Shown here: one piece after another, positions 1 to 11,301 of the stretch
Position numbering within the stretch: the stretch's first letter is position 1
How the letters are laid out: each line of letters begins with the position of its first letter
Assembly: GCA_017562135.1 (NCBI GenBank)
Contig: QEYB01000654.1
Span: 1,364,001-1,428,000 of the forward strand
Source of the DNA: Dipylidium caninum
Taxonomy: Eukaryota > Platyhelminthes > Cestoda > Cyclophyllidea > Dipylidiidae
DNA: 64,000 bases
Direction of reading: 5' to 3'
Translations under genes and position numbers: made by a program
The notes under the pieces: model-generated
What the model saw: only the letters and a program-made list of their open reading frames with translations
Told to the model about the DNA's origin: nothing
The model's database searches: none

Positions 1-3000
1 CTGTCCATCGGGATACCAGTGTGATGTTGACACAAAGTCTTGCCGTATTTCGTTGCAAAATTCAATCACTGTGCTCTCAAATGACGACCGAAGCTGTCCT
101 TCGAATGATTCGGGATGCCCTGTCACCGATACTTGCTGCATAATGTTTGATGGAAGCAAAGGGTGTTGCCCCCATGCAGATGCAAGTAGTTTTCCGTGCT
201 TATTTTGCTTCATTCATATCTGACATTTCGTTTGACTTTTAGGAAATCCTTGTTTTTACCCTTTCGCAAGGTTCCTAATCTGTTTTGTCAGCCATTATCA
301 AGCTATACAGTTTAACTTGTAAATTACTTTCCAATTTTGTCGTCAATTGCTGAATTTTCGTACGTTTTTTATGTGATTCTTTATACAATTTCTGCCTTTT
401 GCCATCTCTATGTCCTTTGTTCCTTTTCCCGCTTTCTTTCGCTATCAGAGCATCAGTCGGTTTGGGTTCTGTGAAATGAGATATCTTTTGGCCCTGTGGC
501 CACCGCTATTTCCTTCCTAATCACACTCACAGTTGAACTTTTCTGCTTCAGGCATCTTGTTGCGCTGATGGATTCCATTGCTGTCCTCGCGGAACACGAT
601 GCAGCCCTGAATCTGACAGTTGTGAACTACTGTCAGGTCAATTTGTGAACCCATTTGAATCTGCTGTAACCTTAAACACTCACGAGGCTGTTAAATGTCC
701 CGACCAAAAATCTACCTGTCTCAAAGATTCAACGTGTTGTCAGACTTCGGGCGCCAATGCTACTTACGCGTGTTGTCCGTTTGAGAATGTGAGTTTTTGC
801 ACACGCTAGGGCATTATAGGAAAGTTTTCAATGTGTACGGACTGCTAATTCACTCTTGAATCATCCTAAATCTCTCCTCTTCGTCATGTTCTCATCCTCT
901 TTCTTTTACAGGACACTTAGACCTTTTCATAAGCCCCACTTTTTTTGAACACCTAATCCCTCTTTCATGGAACTATTTTGATTATGTAATTGTGTCACCT
1001 AAGTGATTTAGATGGGGATGTTACGCGCTTCGGTTAGCCGTATTTTCCCTTCTCCGACTCAGTAATTTCCCACTTATTGGAGTATCTCTGTTCCTTGATT
1101 GATGCCATTCCCTGATTGGGGTTGCAATGCCCTAACTGTCATCCTTCCTCCTCCAGGCTGTCTGTTGCGACGACGGGCAGCACTGCTGTCCTAATGGCTA
1201 CTCCTGCGACTTGAGTTACGGCGGCGTCTGCATTCTTCAAGCTCCAAAGTCGCTAACCGTAGGCGCCGCGGGCGTGGCTTGGGAAAGCCACATAAAAAAA
1301 AGAGTGATGTGTGACGTTAGAACATTCTGTGAAGGTCCGAACGTCACCTGTTGCAAGACGTCCGACGATTCTTGGGGCTGTTGTCCGTATCGAGATGTAA
1401 GCTCTCCCATTATCTCTTTCCGGTAAACAAGTGCTTTATGAGTCACCCGGAGGATATGGCATTCTTTCATTCTCTCGTAAGCGAAAGCGTCCCAATTGCA
1501 GTAAGGGAACCACCGCCGACTCCCCGCGTTGATGAGGTCATTTGTTCGGGGCTCCTCGTTGTGAACTCGAAATAGCGAACTGGCTAGATTGAATGGGTGA
1601 TGGCGGGGTGCGAGTGGATTGTTGAATAAACGTTTAACCATGTGACGCAATTATCGCCTCGAGATATGGGCAAATGGGCGGGTTCTTGTGCTGGACTTTG
1701 GTTGCCGGGCGAAGTAGATAGATGATAATACTTCGGAAGTGTTTTGCTTTTCTGTGTTCTTAGCGGCGGCAAACCCCCTGGACCCGTACCAACTGATTTT
1801 TCTGATTTTTTTCTCTCTTCCAGGCTGTCTGCTGTGATGACCTTGAACACTGCTGCCCTAGTGGATTCTCCTGCGACCCTTCCGGCAAATGTCTCCGCTT
1901 TGACAGCGAGGGTGACATCTTCTTGCCTTGGACTTATAAAGGGGCTGCAAAGAGTGACGACAACTTCGGTGGTGTCAAGTGCCACGATGGGAAGACCACA
2001 TGTCCGGACAACAGCACATGCTGCCAGATTGGAGACAGATTGGATGGCTGCTGTCCCCTACCCGATGTAAGTTCACTCTAATTAACATCATCAACCGCTG
2101 TTTTTACCCTTCTCTGCCACACTTCAGAAATGGCACATCAGTACTACTTAAATCACCATTTGAGTAGCTTGCGCCATTATCGTTTGCTCACTTTAATGTC
2201 AGGCTGTTTGTTGCCCGGACCGCGAACATTGTTGTCCACAAGGCTATAGATGCGACGTCAGTCGGAGTTCATGCATTAAAGTCGACGAAGAATCCTCTCC
2301 TGCGCCGACTAATGCCCAACCCTTAACGAATCGGAGCACCCGGCGTAATGCAACCTGTCGACTCGGTGAAACACAGTGTTCCGCCGATGGTGGCGAGACC
2401 TCCTGTTGTCCTATCGAAAATGTAAGTGTTTGAAGGCGTGTTCATGACTCTTTTGAAGTGATTAAAGGGCAGATTGTGTACCATCGCGTAGTATTTTACT
2501 CATCACCTTAGTTTTCATTTCATGGCTTGGCAGTTGAGTTCCTCTGCCCCCCCCCCGCTTTATTTTTTGCGCGATAATTTTGCTTTGAGAACTCGATTCC
2601 CTCCAGCTTGTCCGATCAGGCTGTTTTTGGGGTCGTCACGTCGGGATCAGGTCTCTTTTCGCTCATTTTGTCACAGCACGTCCCGTTGCTTTGGACGTTT
2701 CCGCCTTGTTGTACTTATGTCTAGGGCAGGGGAATGTAGGTTTCCGCTCACATTGATAAACAGTCAAATTTACTCCTGATCTTTAAATTTTTCAACTCTT
2801 CTTTGTTCTCAATTCTTGCACCACCCGCGAGGACTCGGCTTCTGCGCTACTAATGAACAGACTCGACTTCTGGTGATTTGCGTCATCACATATATTGACT
2901 TTACACTTCACTCCAATCCACTTGCCAAACTGCGCAAAAAGCCCTTTTTTGCCATCGCCAGAAATATGCCTTTTAATGATTCCACCGCCCCACAATCTGA

Positions 3001-3267
3001 TCGAGTTATTTCCTGCCTTAGTGATTTATTCACTGACGTGTTTACATGCGTAAACACCGCAACAGAGGCAGCAACGAATCCTCCCCGTCTCCACTATCCA
3101 TAAGCGGTTGTTTGTCATCTTCTTTTTAGGCTGTTTGCTGTTCCGATGCGAAACATTGCTGTCCGAGGGGCTTCTCCTGCACCCAGAATGGCCAGTGTCT
3201 CGGGAAGGGCGACGATGACTTGGATGAGAGCTACGTCAGGGCACCGCGTCTCCTGCCCAGGAATTAA
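1..3267 (+). CDS. GRN: Granulin (progranulin-like) multi-repeat protein, 5' truncated by window edge
   Basis: Secreted cysteine-rich growth-factor-like protein of the granulin family. Six exons are visible: 1-181 (partial), 552-788, 1157-1396, 1824-2066, 2203-2421 and 3130-3267 (stop TAA 3265-3267). Each internal exon begins with the second half of a granulin module (AVCC..D..HCCP.G..C), continues through a variable linker, and ends in the first half of the next (C....TCC....GCCP..D/N). Every intron therefore falls in phase 0 at the same point in the module. Five module junctions can be reconstructed. All acceptors are normal AG. Donors are GT except the first, which is GCAAGT at 182. The last exon ends in a short acidic and basic tail (GKGDDDLDES, then PRLLPRN). 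The signal peptide and first modules lie upstream of the window. Family assignment is very secure; the number of modules in the full protein is unknown. No canonical AATAAA follows closely. Confidence 0.93.
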
Positions 3268-6007
3268 ACCCAGTCGATGTTTGGTGGTTGAATGGCTGGT
3301 TAATCAGTTGAGTATTCTTTAACAATGATAGTTTCGCTTTTTTGTCATTGAAATTGTCCCGTTAAGCTTAGTTTCTACTCCCAAGCTCCCCTTCATCTTT
3401 TCTCTCACCGATAAAACTGGACAACCTTTTTTCAACTCTCTTTTCCTCTCGTCTCGCATTTTTCGCCCACGGATGAGGTGGGAAGTGCTGCGTTGCCAGT
3501 GGCACGTTCTCATGGGGGATGCATCCCGGACAGATTCTTTTTCTGAATGCCACTGGGCTGGGGGCTCGGCCATTGTGTAATTGGCGTCATCGGGGAGGCC
3601 TGAAAGAGGGCTTCAACTCCCAACAGGCGATACATTTACAGCATTTTAACAGTCCGTTGCCTTAAGGCCCTTCGCCGCCATCCTAGGCTGGGATTTGAGG
3701 CATTTGGCGCTGTTGACGTCGAACCATTTGTTTGCTTGTAGGCATCCTCCATCCATCCATCCGACCGGCTGTGCTCCGCTGTCCCGACTCTCCGCCCTCC
3801 CGCGCTGGGCTCCTTCAATCATTTGATTCTTCCATACCACCTCAACTTTCTGCCATTTCACACACTGTTGAGTTTTTGTGTTCTACATGCTCATCTCCAA
3901 TTTGTATCTTTCCTATCGCCATGAAAAAGTGATATGCTTAAGTGATTATGCGGTCTTTCTTCGCCTGTCACCCGGGTGCTGGGCGCTCTCACGTAAGCGC
4001 GGTTGCCCAGAGTCCTGGCGGACACAGTCTCTTGATCTGACAGCTGTGTCCGACTCTTCTCACCACTCCTCGCTCTGCGCGGCCTTCCCGTCCGTCCGAT
4101 CGTGTCCCCGGACCGACAGGCGAGCGAGGCGCGAGTGCCGATCCGCCCACGCGGAAATGCCATCTATGGCCTGTTGAATAATGCCAGGCGTCCACTCGCC
4201 GATTCATTCTACTCGGCCCGTGATGGTGCGTCAGGTCGTCGAGAGTAAGCAAAATGCGTGATGCCTCGAGTGATCGGAGGAAACGCCCGAGTTTTGAGTC
4301 ACATTGCAGGAAAAGTCTGTTGCGAGTCTGCGTGTCGCTCCACGCCACGACGCGAGATGGCAGAAGCGTCTGCTGGCGGTGATGGTGTGCGCCGTCCGTT
4401 GAAAAGCCGATTCCGTTGTGTTTCCCTGCGTCAGATCCCCTCGGCGCCCTTGGGACTCCGCCCCAACTGCCGGAGCGAGGGTCTCCAGCGTCCGGACGCG
4501 GTCATCTCGAATTGCTTCCTTAGCCGATCTCTCGGCTGGCTGCTCCGGTGACCGGATGGTAGCAAGGCGGGTGTGGGATGCCCCCACTCCGGAGCTTCTC
4601 TCTCGAGTGCTCGCCTCCACCGGGTCTTCCACGACCCGTCGAACCGAGGTGACGTGTAGTCGGTCGATCGGTCTCATCCACCGGGCATCGAGGCGTAATT
4701 CACCTCCTCCTTCAGGTGGACGAGGGAGACCCCGACTAAAGAGGCTGGGACCTTTCGCGCTCGAGAAGGCTGCTTCGGTCACCGCTCGCGACGCCCCTCT
4801 CCCCAGGATGATGGGCTTCGATGTCACAATTTTTACTGTCAGACCGTGCCATTGTCTAGGTCAGAGTGTCAGCGCATTCTCGCGCCTCAGCGATGCAAAA
4901 CGAGGTGGCGAAGGGTTGAGAGAGTCACGCGTGTTTACAGCAGGTCGCCACAGTGGGGAGGAGTCTCGCGTCGTCGTTATGCCCGTTCCACTCGGTGGGA
5001 TTCTAGTCGTCTCCGCCTCCATTTCAACAGTCCGGCGTCTCCCAGAACCCTCAAATTCAAAGCTAATGCGTTTTTTCTCTGCCATTGGCACGACTACTGT
5101 GGGCCGCTGTCCCCTTGGCGCTTCATCGCGGGGGTGTGGCGCCCTCTTGAGCGCTGAGGCCGAAGTCTTTCCAACCGGCAGCGGCGCCCCCGCCAAGTCG
5201 GCTTACAACAGTGTCGAGGGGCTTCTTCCTCCCGCCTCTGGAAACCTGCTCCTGCCTGTAGATTTTACCGCATTATAACGTTGCACAAAGTGCCATTTAT
5301 GCGGACTGACAGACCACGTCTTCCAGTCGGCGGTGGGGTGGAAAATCGGCCGTGGACTTGTCGTCGGCCGGCCGGGCTGGTTTGTGGCGCTTCGCGTCTG
5401 CGTTTACAGCTTCTTTTTTCAAAGGTGTTTGGGGGTGAGATGTGGGCAGAATGACTTGACGCATTTTTTTGCCTTTGTCATCGGCTCTTCTGTGGCGTGG
5501 ACGCCTCAATTGTCTCCTTCTCGCCCCCCGCGCGGATTTACTACTCATGGCATTTAAGTAGGCCGCCTCGCAGACGAATTGTTGGTGCATGCCGAAGGCT
5601 CGCGGTGGCCCCGACTTTGAACCCACGTGGAGGAAATCAATATAGTTCGGGTATTCTCCATCTGGCGAAGGCTACGTCTGGAAGGGCATCAACAGAACGA
5701 GGCGGTTTCTCCAAGGTAGGCCTTTCTACATTACCTTTACTCGGTGTGCAATCACGTCTCGAACCGGTAGGGAATCGCTTGTTTTGGAGGCTTTACGCGC
5801 CAAAATTTGACAGCAGGTCGGAGGTACTAAAGGCCATGATTGTTCAAATGAATAATATGTGCTGTTTTTAGCTAAACATCTCTCTAAATTTGGCCACACT
5901 TGTCGAGGCATTAGATTTATGCGGGTTCACCTTGGAATTTTTCCTTTTTTTCCTGAAGACCATCAATTTACCCTGCATTTGTCGTCCACTTTAGGTCATC
6001 AGTGACA
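3268..6007. other. Intergenic stretch with CpG-rich block; ambiguous ORFs
   Basis: No recognised gene. About 3.95-5.3 kb is CpG-rich with frames open on both strands. The plus frame 4418-5278 (286 codons) overlaps minus frames 4231-4827, 4861-5196 and 5297-5626. The minus frames have somewhat more protein-like composition (charged, few Cys), but I could not join them with convincing splice sites and recognise no domain. A CpG-rich promoter region or an unrecognised minus-strand gene are both possible. A splice donor at 5716 (CCAAG/GTAGG) and acceptor at 5995 may define a 5' exon of the following cysteine-rich gene. Confidence 0.4.
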
Positions 6008-6898
6008 ATGGCAGACATTGGGAAGGAGGCGTGCAGAAATCCCTCGATGTTGTCTCGTTCGTCTAGTCCAAAAATGGCCGATGATGGCAAGTCCTGCTCC
6101 CAACAGTCCATGCCATCTTCACGAAACTGTCTTTCCTCCAAGGACACTTGTTCACAGCTGTCCAACCAGTCGCAGCAGTGCTCACCACTGGCCAACGCCT
6201 CCGGGTGCACACTCAAGCTGATTTGCTATCAACAGCCTCAGCTCTCCGCGCAGAAGTGCTCGGCTGAGTCAATGTCGAAGCGGTGCACATCGCCGAACCG
6301 AGCATGTTGCATGAAGTCTTCAGCCCCGCCGCCGAAGTCCTGCGGTCCTCCTGCTCTTTTCTGCCAATCCTCCAGTCCTCTTGCGTGCCCGCCCGCTCCC
6401 GCTTCCCCGTGTCCTCCGGTGCCACAGATGGGATGTCCACCTCCCTGCTGCTCGAAAGTGCGTGCTGCACCATGTGTCCCGAACTGCTGTTATGCGAAAC
6501 CCTCCGTGTTTTTCTATCTGCAGCCCGCGTCACCGCTCTGTTGTCCGCCGTCACAACCGTCACAATGCAACATTTCGGCCTCATTCCGTCCAAAACCGCC
6601 TTGCTGCCAGAATCCACGGCCCAATGGCTATTCAGATGCCGCACCACCGCCCAGCCCGCCGGCTTGTTGCGTCCGGTCGGTCTCCTGCTCTCCGCCTACC
6701 ATTTCTCCCCGATGTTGCGGCACCGCGTGCCCCTCGTCCACGGCTTGTCAATCGTCCATGATCAGGTCGGCGTCGTGCTGCGGCGAAGCGGAAGCCTCTA
6801 AATGCACTCAAACGGTGCCGTGTCCCGGACGCCCTTACTGCCCCAAAGACCGCCGTGTCCACGACCGCCCACTGATTGTTAGTTTCGCTGGACAATGA
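6008..6898 (+). CDS. Cys/Pro/Ser-rich protein, unknown function
   Basis: An open frame of 296 residues from ATG 6008 to TGA 6896-6898. The first ~75 residues are Ser/Lys/Gln-rich with spaced cysteines (motifs such as KSCSQQSMPSSRNC). The remainder is dominated by Cys and Pro, with many CC pairs (PPCCSK, PNCCYAK, LCCPPS, PPCCQN, PACCVRS, PRCCGT, ASCCGE). No signal peptide or membrane segment is seen, so a cytoplasmic or structural, disulfide- or metal-rich protein is more likely than a secreted toxin. I recognise no domain. A good acceptor (CCACTTTAG) ends at 5995, just before the ATG, so at least one upstream exon (perhaps ending 5715) probably exists and could extend the N-terminus. It converges with another Cys-rich gene on the minus strand. 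Composition and uninterrupted length argue that it is real. Confidence 0.65.
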   Translation: MADIGKEACRNPSMLSRSSSPKMADDGKSCSQQSMPSSRNCLSSKDTCSQLSNQSQQCSPLANASGCTLKLICYQQPQLSAQKCSAESMSKRCTSPNRACCMKSSAPPPKSCGPPALFCQSSSPLACPPAPASPCPPVPQMGCPPPCCSKVRAAPCVPNCCYAKPSVFFYLQPASPLCCPPSQPSQCNISASFRPKPPCCQNPRPNGYSDAAPPPSPPACCVRSVSCSPPTISPRCCGTACPSSTACQSSMIRSASCCGEAEASKCTQTVPCPGRPYCPKDRRVHDRPLIVSFAGQ

Positions 6899-7828
6899 CC
6901 CTTCCTTGCACCTCTTTCTTTCCCTTTTCTCACTTTCTCCTCATATTATTTCACATTATAGCCACTTTGCTTTCTCTCGACATTATCTCCGTTATTTTGC
7001 TCTTAACACGCCGCAGTACCTGACTTGAGACCCTCTCGCATCCGCTTGAGTGGTCGTCATGGCCTTTCCAGTCGCCAGAGGTCACCGGGATCGCGTGGAC
7101 AGCATCGCAGTTGACCTCGACCGCCTCCAGCTTGTGCGTGGACGGGTTGACGCCAGGGGAGTCGGGGAAAACGGTGTCCCCTCAGTGTGCTTTGGGCTGT
7201 GAGTGGCATGCGTGTGTCGGACGGGATTTGGTGCGCGCGTCGGCCGACCGAGATGTGCTACTCGGTTGGCGCCCAGGCTAAGTGCTTTCTCTGCTACGGT
7301 GAGCACACAGGCGTGGCGGGTCGAGGGACAGAGGATCCTTCGTCCGCTTCTGTGGGGAGGTGGGGGGGGGGGGAGCGAGAGACCGAGGGACACGACGTCA
7401 CACGGCCGCTTTCCTGCCGCACTTATCGCCTAACCGAATCGGCCTCCGCCTCGGACTCCCCGCGAAGTCCGCCGCCCTAACGAATGCACTCAAAGTCGAT
7501 CTACTAGAAGCGCTCTCAGTAGTATCTGCGCCGATTGCGGTTGGAGTCACAAAACCGTCCAAACTGTGCACCATGTGGACCCGGTTGCCTCGCGGAGCGG
7601 CTGGTTTCAAGGGAGAGAAGCCACGCGAAGACCCGTTCACCCCAAAATCAGTGAGAATTTGGGTTCACAAGGTGATATTACTGGGGCAAAATTAACGTGG
7701 ATAACTTAACATGACTGGAAATTAGGTGAAAGTAAACAAATTTCACGCACACAGGCGGGGAGAGGGACAGAGAGAGGGGGAGAGAGGGAGAAAGGAATGA
7801 AAGGAAAGAAGTGTGTGCCTCGACCTCG
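6899..7828. other. Intergenic region between convergent genes
   Basis: No recognised gene. It contains a G homopolymer near 7363-7373 and a GA-rich stretch at 7755-7800. Short overlapping frames on both strands (7082-7640) have no domain and are probably chance openings in G+C-rich sequence. Confidence 0.4.
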
Positions 7829-9661
7829 TCAATTCTTCATCAGACATTCCCTTTTGATGCGTTTCGTTGTTCCGGCCGCCGCGAGTCCGAGACGCAGGAG
7901 GCTGGAGGCCAGCGACGAGGTGTCCGTGTCCTCCGTGTAGTTCTGCGCCGACGCGGGCTCGTCCTCCACGTCCACCTCGCAGTGGCTGACGCTGCCGCTG
8001 CCGTTGTTGCCGTCCTTCTCGTGCTTGAGGCAGAGCGAGTTGTTGGAGTGGCAGTTGTCGTCATCGTCGTCGTCGTCGTCGTCGCAGAAGGTGGTGATTT
8101 TGCCGGAGACAGTGCGGTTCCACTGCGGAATGGCGGCGGAGCAGTTGCGGGGGATGAAACAGGTGGAGCAGGGTCGACAGCCCTTGCAGGGCGCCTGGCT
8201 GACTCGGGGCAGGCATTCGCAGCGCACAGTGCGCAGGGTGACAGGCGTTTGACAGCCCTGATCGCTCGCCTGACTCGTCGTCACGACGCACTGGACGCAC
8301 TGATTTCGTCTTCGCGTCCGGTACGAGGTCTGGACGCAGTTGTCGCGCAGCCTTATCAAATGTCCGCCGCAGCAGTAGCAGCCAGCGCCGTAGACGTCGC
8401 AGCACTGGCCTCCCCACGCCTGGCCACGGCATATTTTGGTGGCAGCTCGTCCCTTGCACGGTCGGCAGTACAGGCTGACGTCCTCCGCGCCGGTTTTCGT
8501 TCTGGTGACCACGTCGTACTCGCAATTGTTCACCTCGGTGACGCAGTTCGTTGAGTCGCCCCCCGAGCGGTGATGCCAGTCTCGTCTTCGAGTGAGGAGC
8601 ACATTGCAGTCCTCCACGCTGTAGGAGTCCTCCTCGGCCTCCGCCTCCCCTACCTCCGCCGCCACCGCCGCCACCCCCACCGCCTCGTCCTCCACACTGG
8701 TTCTGTAGCTGCCCTTGTTCCGACGCCGGAAGCCACCCCTGTGATGGCGTCGGCAGTGGGACTTGGCCGGCCGAGGGGAGAGATTGACGGTCGAGTAGGC
8801 GTTACAATCCCAGTTTTGGAAGCGCTGGCCCTTGTCCACGTAGTACACGAGTGCGGAGTAGCGCGGTGAGGAGCACGACCGGTTCGTCGAGGCCACGGAG
8901 TAGCGCACTGGGTGAAGAGGTATCGGTGCATGCATGGCGGAGCCGTCGTAGTCGCCGGAGCAATCCTCGTCCACGAAAAGCCCCCGGAGGCGTTGCTTCA
9001 AACGCGTCAACGGGCTGCAGTCATCCGACTTCGACTCCCCCGACGTCGACATTTGGCCGTAGACGTCTTCGCGGATCATTTCACCTGTCCGTTTGGAGAG
9101 ACCTCGACACTTGCGCGGTGCCCGGCTCCGCGTCTTATACACGCGCTCTTTGGCGAGGGAGTTGCAGTCCAACGACACCTCGCTGTGTTCCGACGAAAAG
9201 GCGTAGGGTGGAATCGTGATCTCGCCCAAATAGCCCGACTGGAGGGTGCCAAAGTACTCCGCCTTGTCCACTGCAGCCAGGCTGAATGGAAAGGTGGTGT
9301 GGTTGAAGGAATTCTCGTAATCGCACTCGTGACAGGCCGTGTTGACATTGCGCTCGCCAATGTCCATGGAAATGCTCGAGGTGAGGCCAGAATCGGCCTC
9401 GGTGGGCAGCTCGGACAGCGGCTCAGTCACAAAGTCCATCCCGGAGAGAGAGTCCTCCTCCTCCGCCGCCGCCACCCCCGCCGCCGCCTCCTCCGCCTCG
9501 CATCGACTCAGATTTATCTCCATGGACTCCTCGTTCTCGGGGAAGGAGGCCTCCGACGACTCTCGCTCAAAGACGTGGTAGCTGGCGTACCTGCCGGCGA
9601 CTTGGACATAACCGTAGACCGGCGACGAGTCCAGCGCACTCAGATTATCATACTTTCCCAT
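7829..9661 (-). CDS. 610-residue acidic and cysteine-rich protein, unknown function
   Basis: A single uninterrupted minus-strand frame, start ATG at 9661 (MGKYDNLSALDSSPVYGY), stop at 7829. No signal peptide. The N-terminal third is acidic and Ser/Glu-rich (EAEEAAAGVAAAEEEDSLSG). The middle is Ser/Arg-rich with a second acidic run. Residues from about 360 onward are a cysteine-rich domain with CxxC-type spacings (YCRPCKGR, GQCCDVYGAGCYCCGG, QCVQC, CECLPR, CKGCRPCSTC). A polyaspartate run follows at 8057-8084, and the C-terminus is charged (TTKRIKRECLMKN). The paired CxxC motifs suggest metal binding, but no zinc-finger or RING spacing matches exactly. Because the frame is very long and the shadow frames are much less coherent, coding potential is likely. 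An AG acceptor just upstream of the ATG (TTGTGTAG, rc of 9693-9700) could end a 5' UTR intron. Confidence 0.68.
   Translation of the reverse strand: MGKYDNLSALDSSPVYGYVQVAGRYASYHVFERESSEASFPENEESMEINLSRCEAEEAAAGVAAAEEEDSLSGMDFVTEPLSELPTEADSGLTSSISMDIGERNVNTACHECDYENSFNHTTFPFSLAAVDKAEYFGTLQSGYLGEITIPPYAFSSEHSEVSLDCNSLAKERVYKTRSRAPRKCRGLSKRTGEMIREDVYGQMSTSGESKSDDCSPLTRLKQRLRGLFVDEDCSGDYDGSAMHAPIPLHPVRYSVASTNRSCSSPRYSALVYYVDKGQRFQNWDCNAYSTVNLSPRPAKSHCRRHHRGGFRRRNKGSYRTSVEDEAVGVAAVAAEVGEAEAEEDSYSVEDCNVLLTRRRDWHHRSGGDSTNCVTEVNNCEYDVVTRTKTGAEDVSLYCRPCKGRAATKICRGQAWGGQCCDVYGAGCYCCGGHLIRLRDNCVQTSYRTRRRNQCVQCVVTTSQASDQGCQTPVTLRTVRCECLPRVSQAPCKGCRPCSTCFIPRNCSAAIPQWNRTVSGKITTFCDDDDDDDDDNCHSNNSLCLKHEKDGNNGSGSVSHCEVDVEDEPASAQNYTEDTDTSSLASSLLRLGLAAAGTTKRIKRECLMKN
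8057..8084. repeat. Trinucleotide (GTC/GAC)n microsatellite encoding poly-Asp
   Basis: Tandem GTC repeats with one interruption on the plus strand. On the minus strand they encode a run of nine aspartates inside the 610-residue protein. Unit length keeps the frame, so it is probably length-variable between individuals. Confidence 0.85.
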
Positions 9662-11301
9662 AATAAGAGGCAATTTCGGTCAACTTTGACCTACACAAGG
9701 GCGGGAAGGCGAGCTCATACAGACGACATGTCAACCACGCCCAGGTTGTGACAAGCAGTCCATTGATTATCGATTTTTGTGGTGGCACGTGTTGGCTTGA
9801 CAGCCTGACTGTTGAGGCGTGCGGACCGGCGTGTTGCGGAAATGTCTGCTCAGAAAATCGGTGGACGAGCCATCCTCGTGAAATCTGACGCAATCACTGT
9901 GCAATGATTTCGTTGGGAAGTTGCAAGGCATGCTGAAGCAGATGTCAGGCGGAATGAAGAGCCGAGACGGCAGAGAGCATGACGGAAGAGATAAATTGAC
10001 AATTACGGGCAGCGAAGTCGAGCGATGTTTCTGGGTGCGCGTGGATGCAGTGTCCCTTTCCCTGTTCAAATACAGCTTTGGAATTTTGTATACGAAATGG
10101 CTAATTTGTGTTATTGCGATTGGCGGGCTTTAAGAATAGGCGGTTTTCATTGGTGGAACAAAAACCAATGAGAAGGGAAAAATGCAATTAAGCTTTATTT
10201 TCATTGGTCGAAAAGTATTTAGTAAAATATGCCGTAAAAATTGTAAACTTTCATTTATAGCAGATAAAAAGGAGGTCAAAAAAGTCCCAAAGGGAATCTT
10301 TCTTCCACGACCACTTAGTTTAGCGGTGCAAATTTCTCATTAACTGGATTCGGGGGAAAAGTTATTGAGAGCCGGAAGACCGGGTGATGAGTTGAGCGAA
10401 TAATGCAATCGAAAAGGTCGGTTACTAAAAAAATTAAAGTCCTAAAATTTCATTAAACGTAAATAAGCGAATTATGAGATGGACTTTTCGTGGAGAGGTA
10501 AGGGAGGAGCTTGAATGGTGGCCGGGGGGGCGCTATTACCAACGCACACTATTCTGTCGCGGGTATTCCACACTCTATGTTCCAAAAATAACGTAAACTG
10601 ACACAAGATTTATCATCCTTTTGTTTCACTACTGTTGCGTAGAAGGTAGACTAATTTTTGTGTTGTCATTGAATGTCTCTGTGACCTTGAGATTCCTGTG
10701 GTCGCCAATACAAACAAACAACGTCGCTGTGTGCAGACTATCACCATGGAGAGAAATCCTGTGCTTGCGCCATTGCACTCAACATCATGCCAGGGGCTGG
10801 CAAATGGGAGGCGTTGAAGATTTCACCCCGCAAGTCCGCTTAAGGGTGGGATTTTACATTCACTTTATCTCTTGGCTACGTTTTTCCACCTTCATAAGTC
10901 CACTTTGGCGAGCCCTTTATTTATTTTACCGATAAAAATAGACTAAATTTCTAATCTGCACTCATCGCAGCTGCCCCCAATGTTGTCTGATTTTGGGGAA
11001 GGCGAAGGAGAGGAGAAGGATCTGCGAAACGCCATGTCGCTGGATAGGTGAATGGAAAAATTCAGGCCTACAGCAAATGCGGGGTTGAGATGTCGGGCGA
11101 GGAAGCCACGACATTCGCCAATTTCTGTCTTAAGATGTAGCTTTTCTTCCCTTCGGGTTCACGGGAAGTGCTTCCCTTAGTCGTCGCCTCCGCGTCGAAG
11201 AAGGGAGGATTTGACGATAACGAGGGTGGGCGGAGAGCACAACGGACGGCGGTGAAGAAGGTTGAGTGTAAAATGCATCCGTTTCCTCCCCGACGCGTAG
11301 G
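9662..11301. other. A+T-rich intergenic region between divergent genes
   Basis: Separates the 610-residue gene (minus) from the carboxypeptidase (plus), so both promoters should lie here. No long frame, clear TATA box or repeat was found. Base composition is clearly richer in A+T than the neighbouring coding blocks, especially 10.07-10.45 kb. Confidence 0.4.

Noticed and set aside
4418..5278. 286-codon plus frame
   Set aside because: Overlapped by minus frames of better composition; no domain, start context or neighbouring exon.
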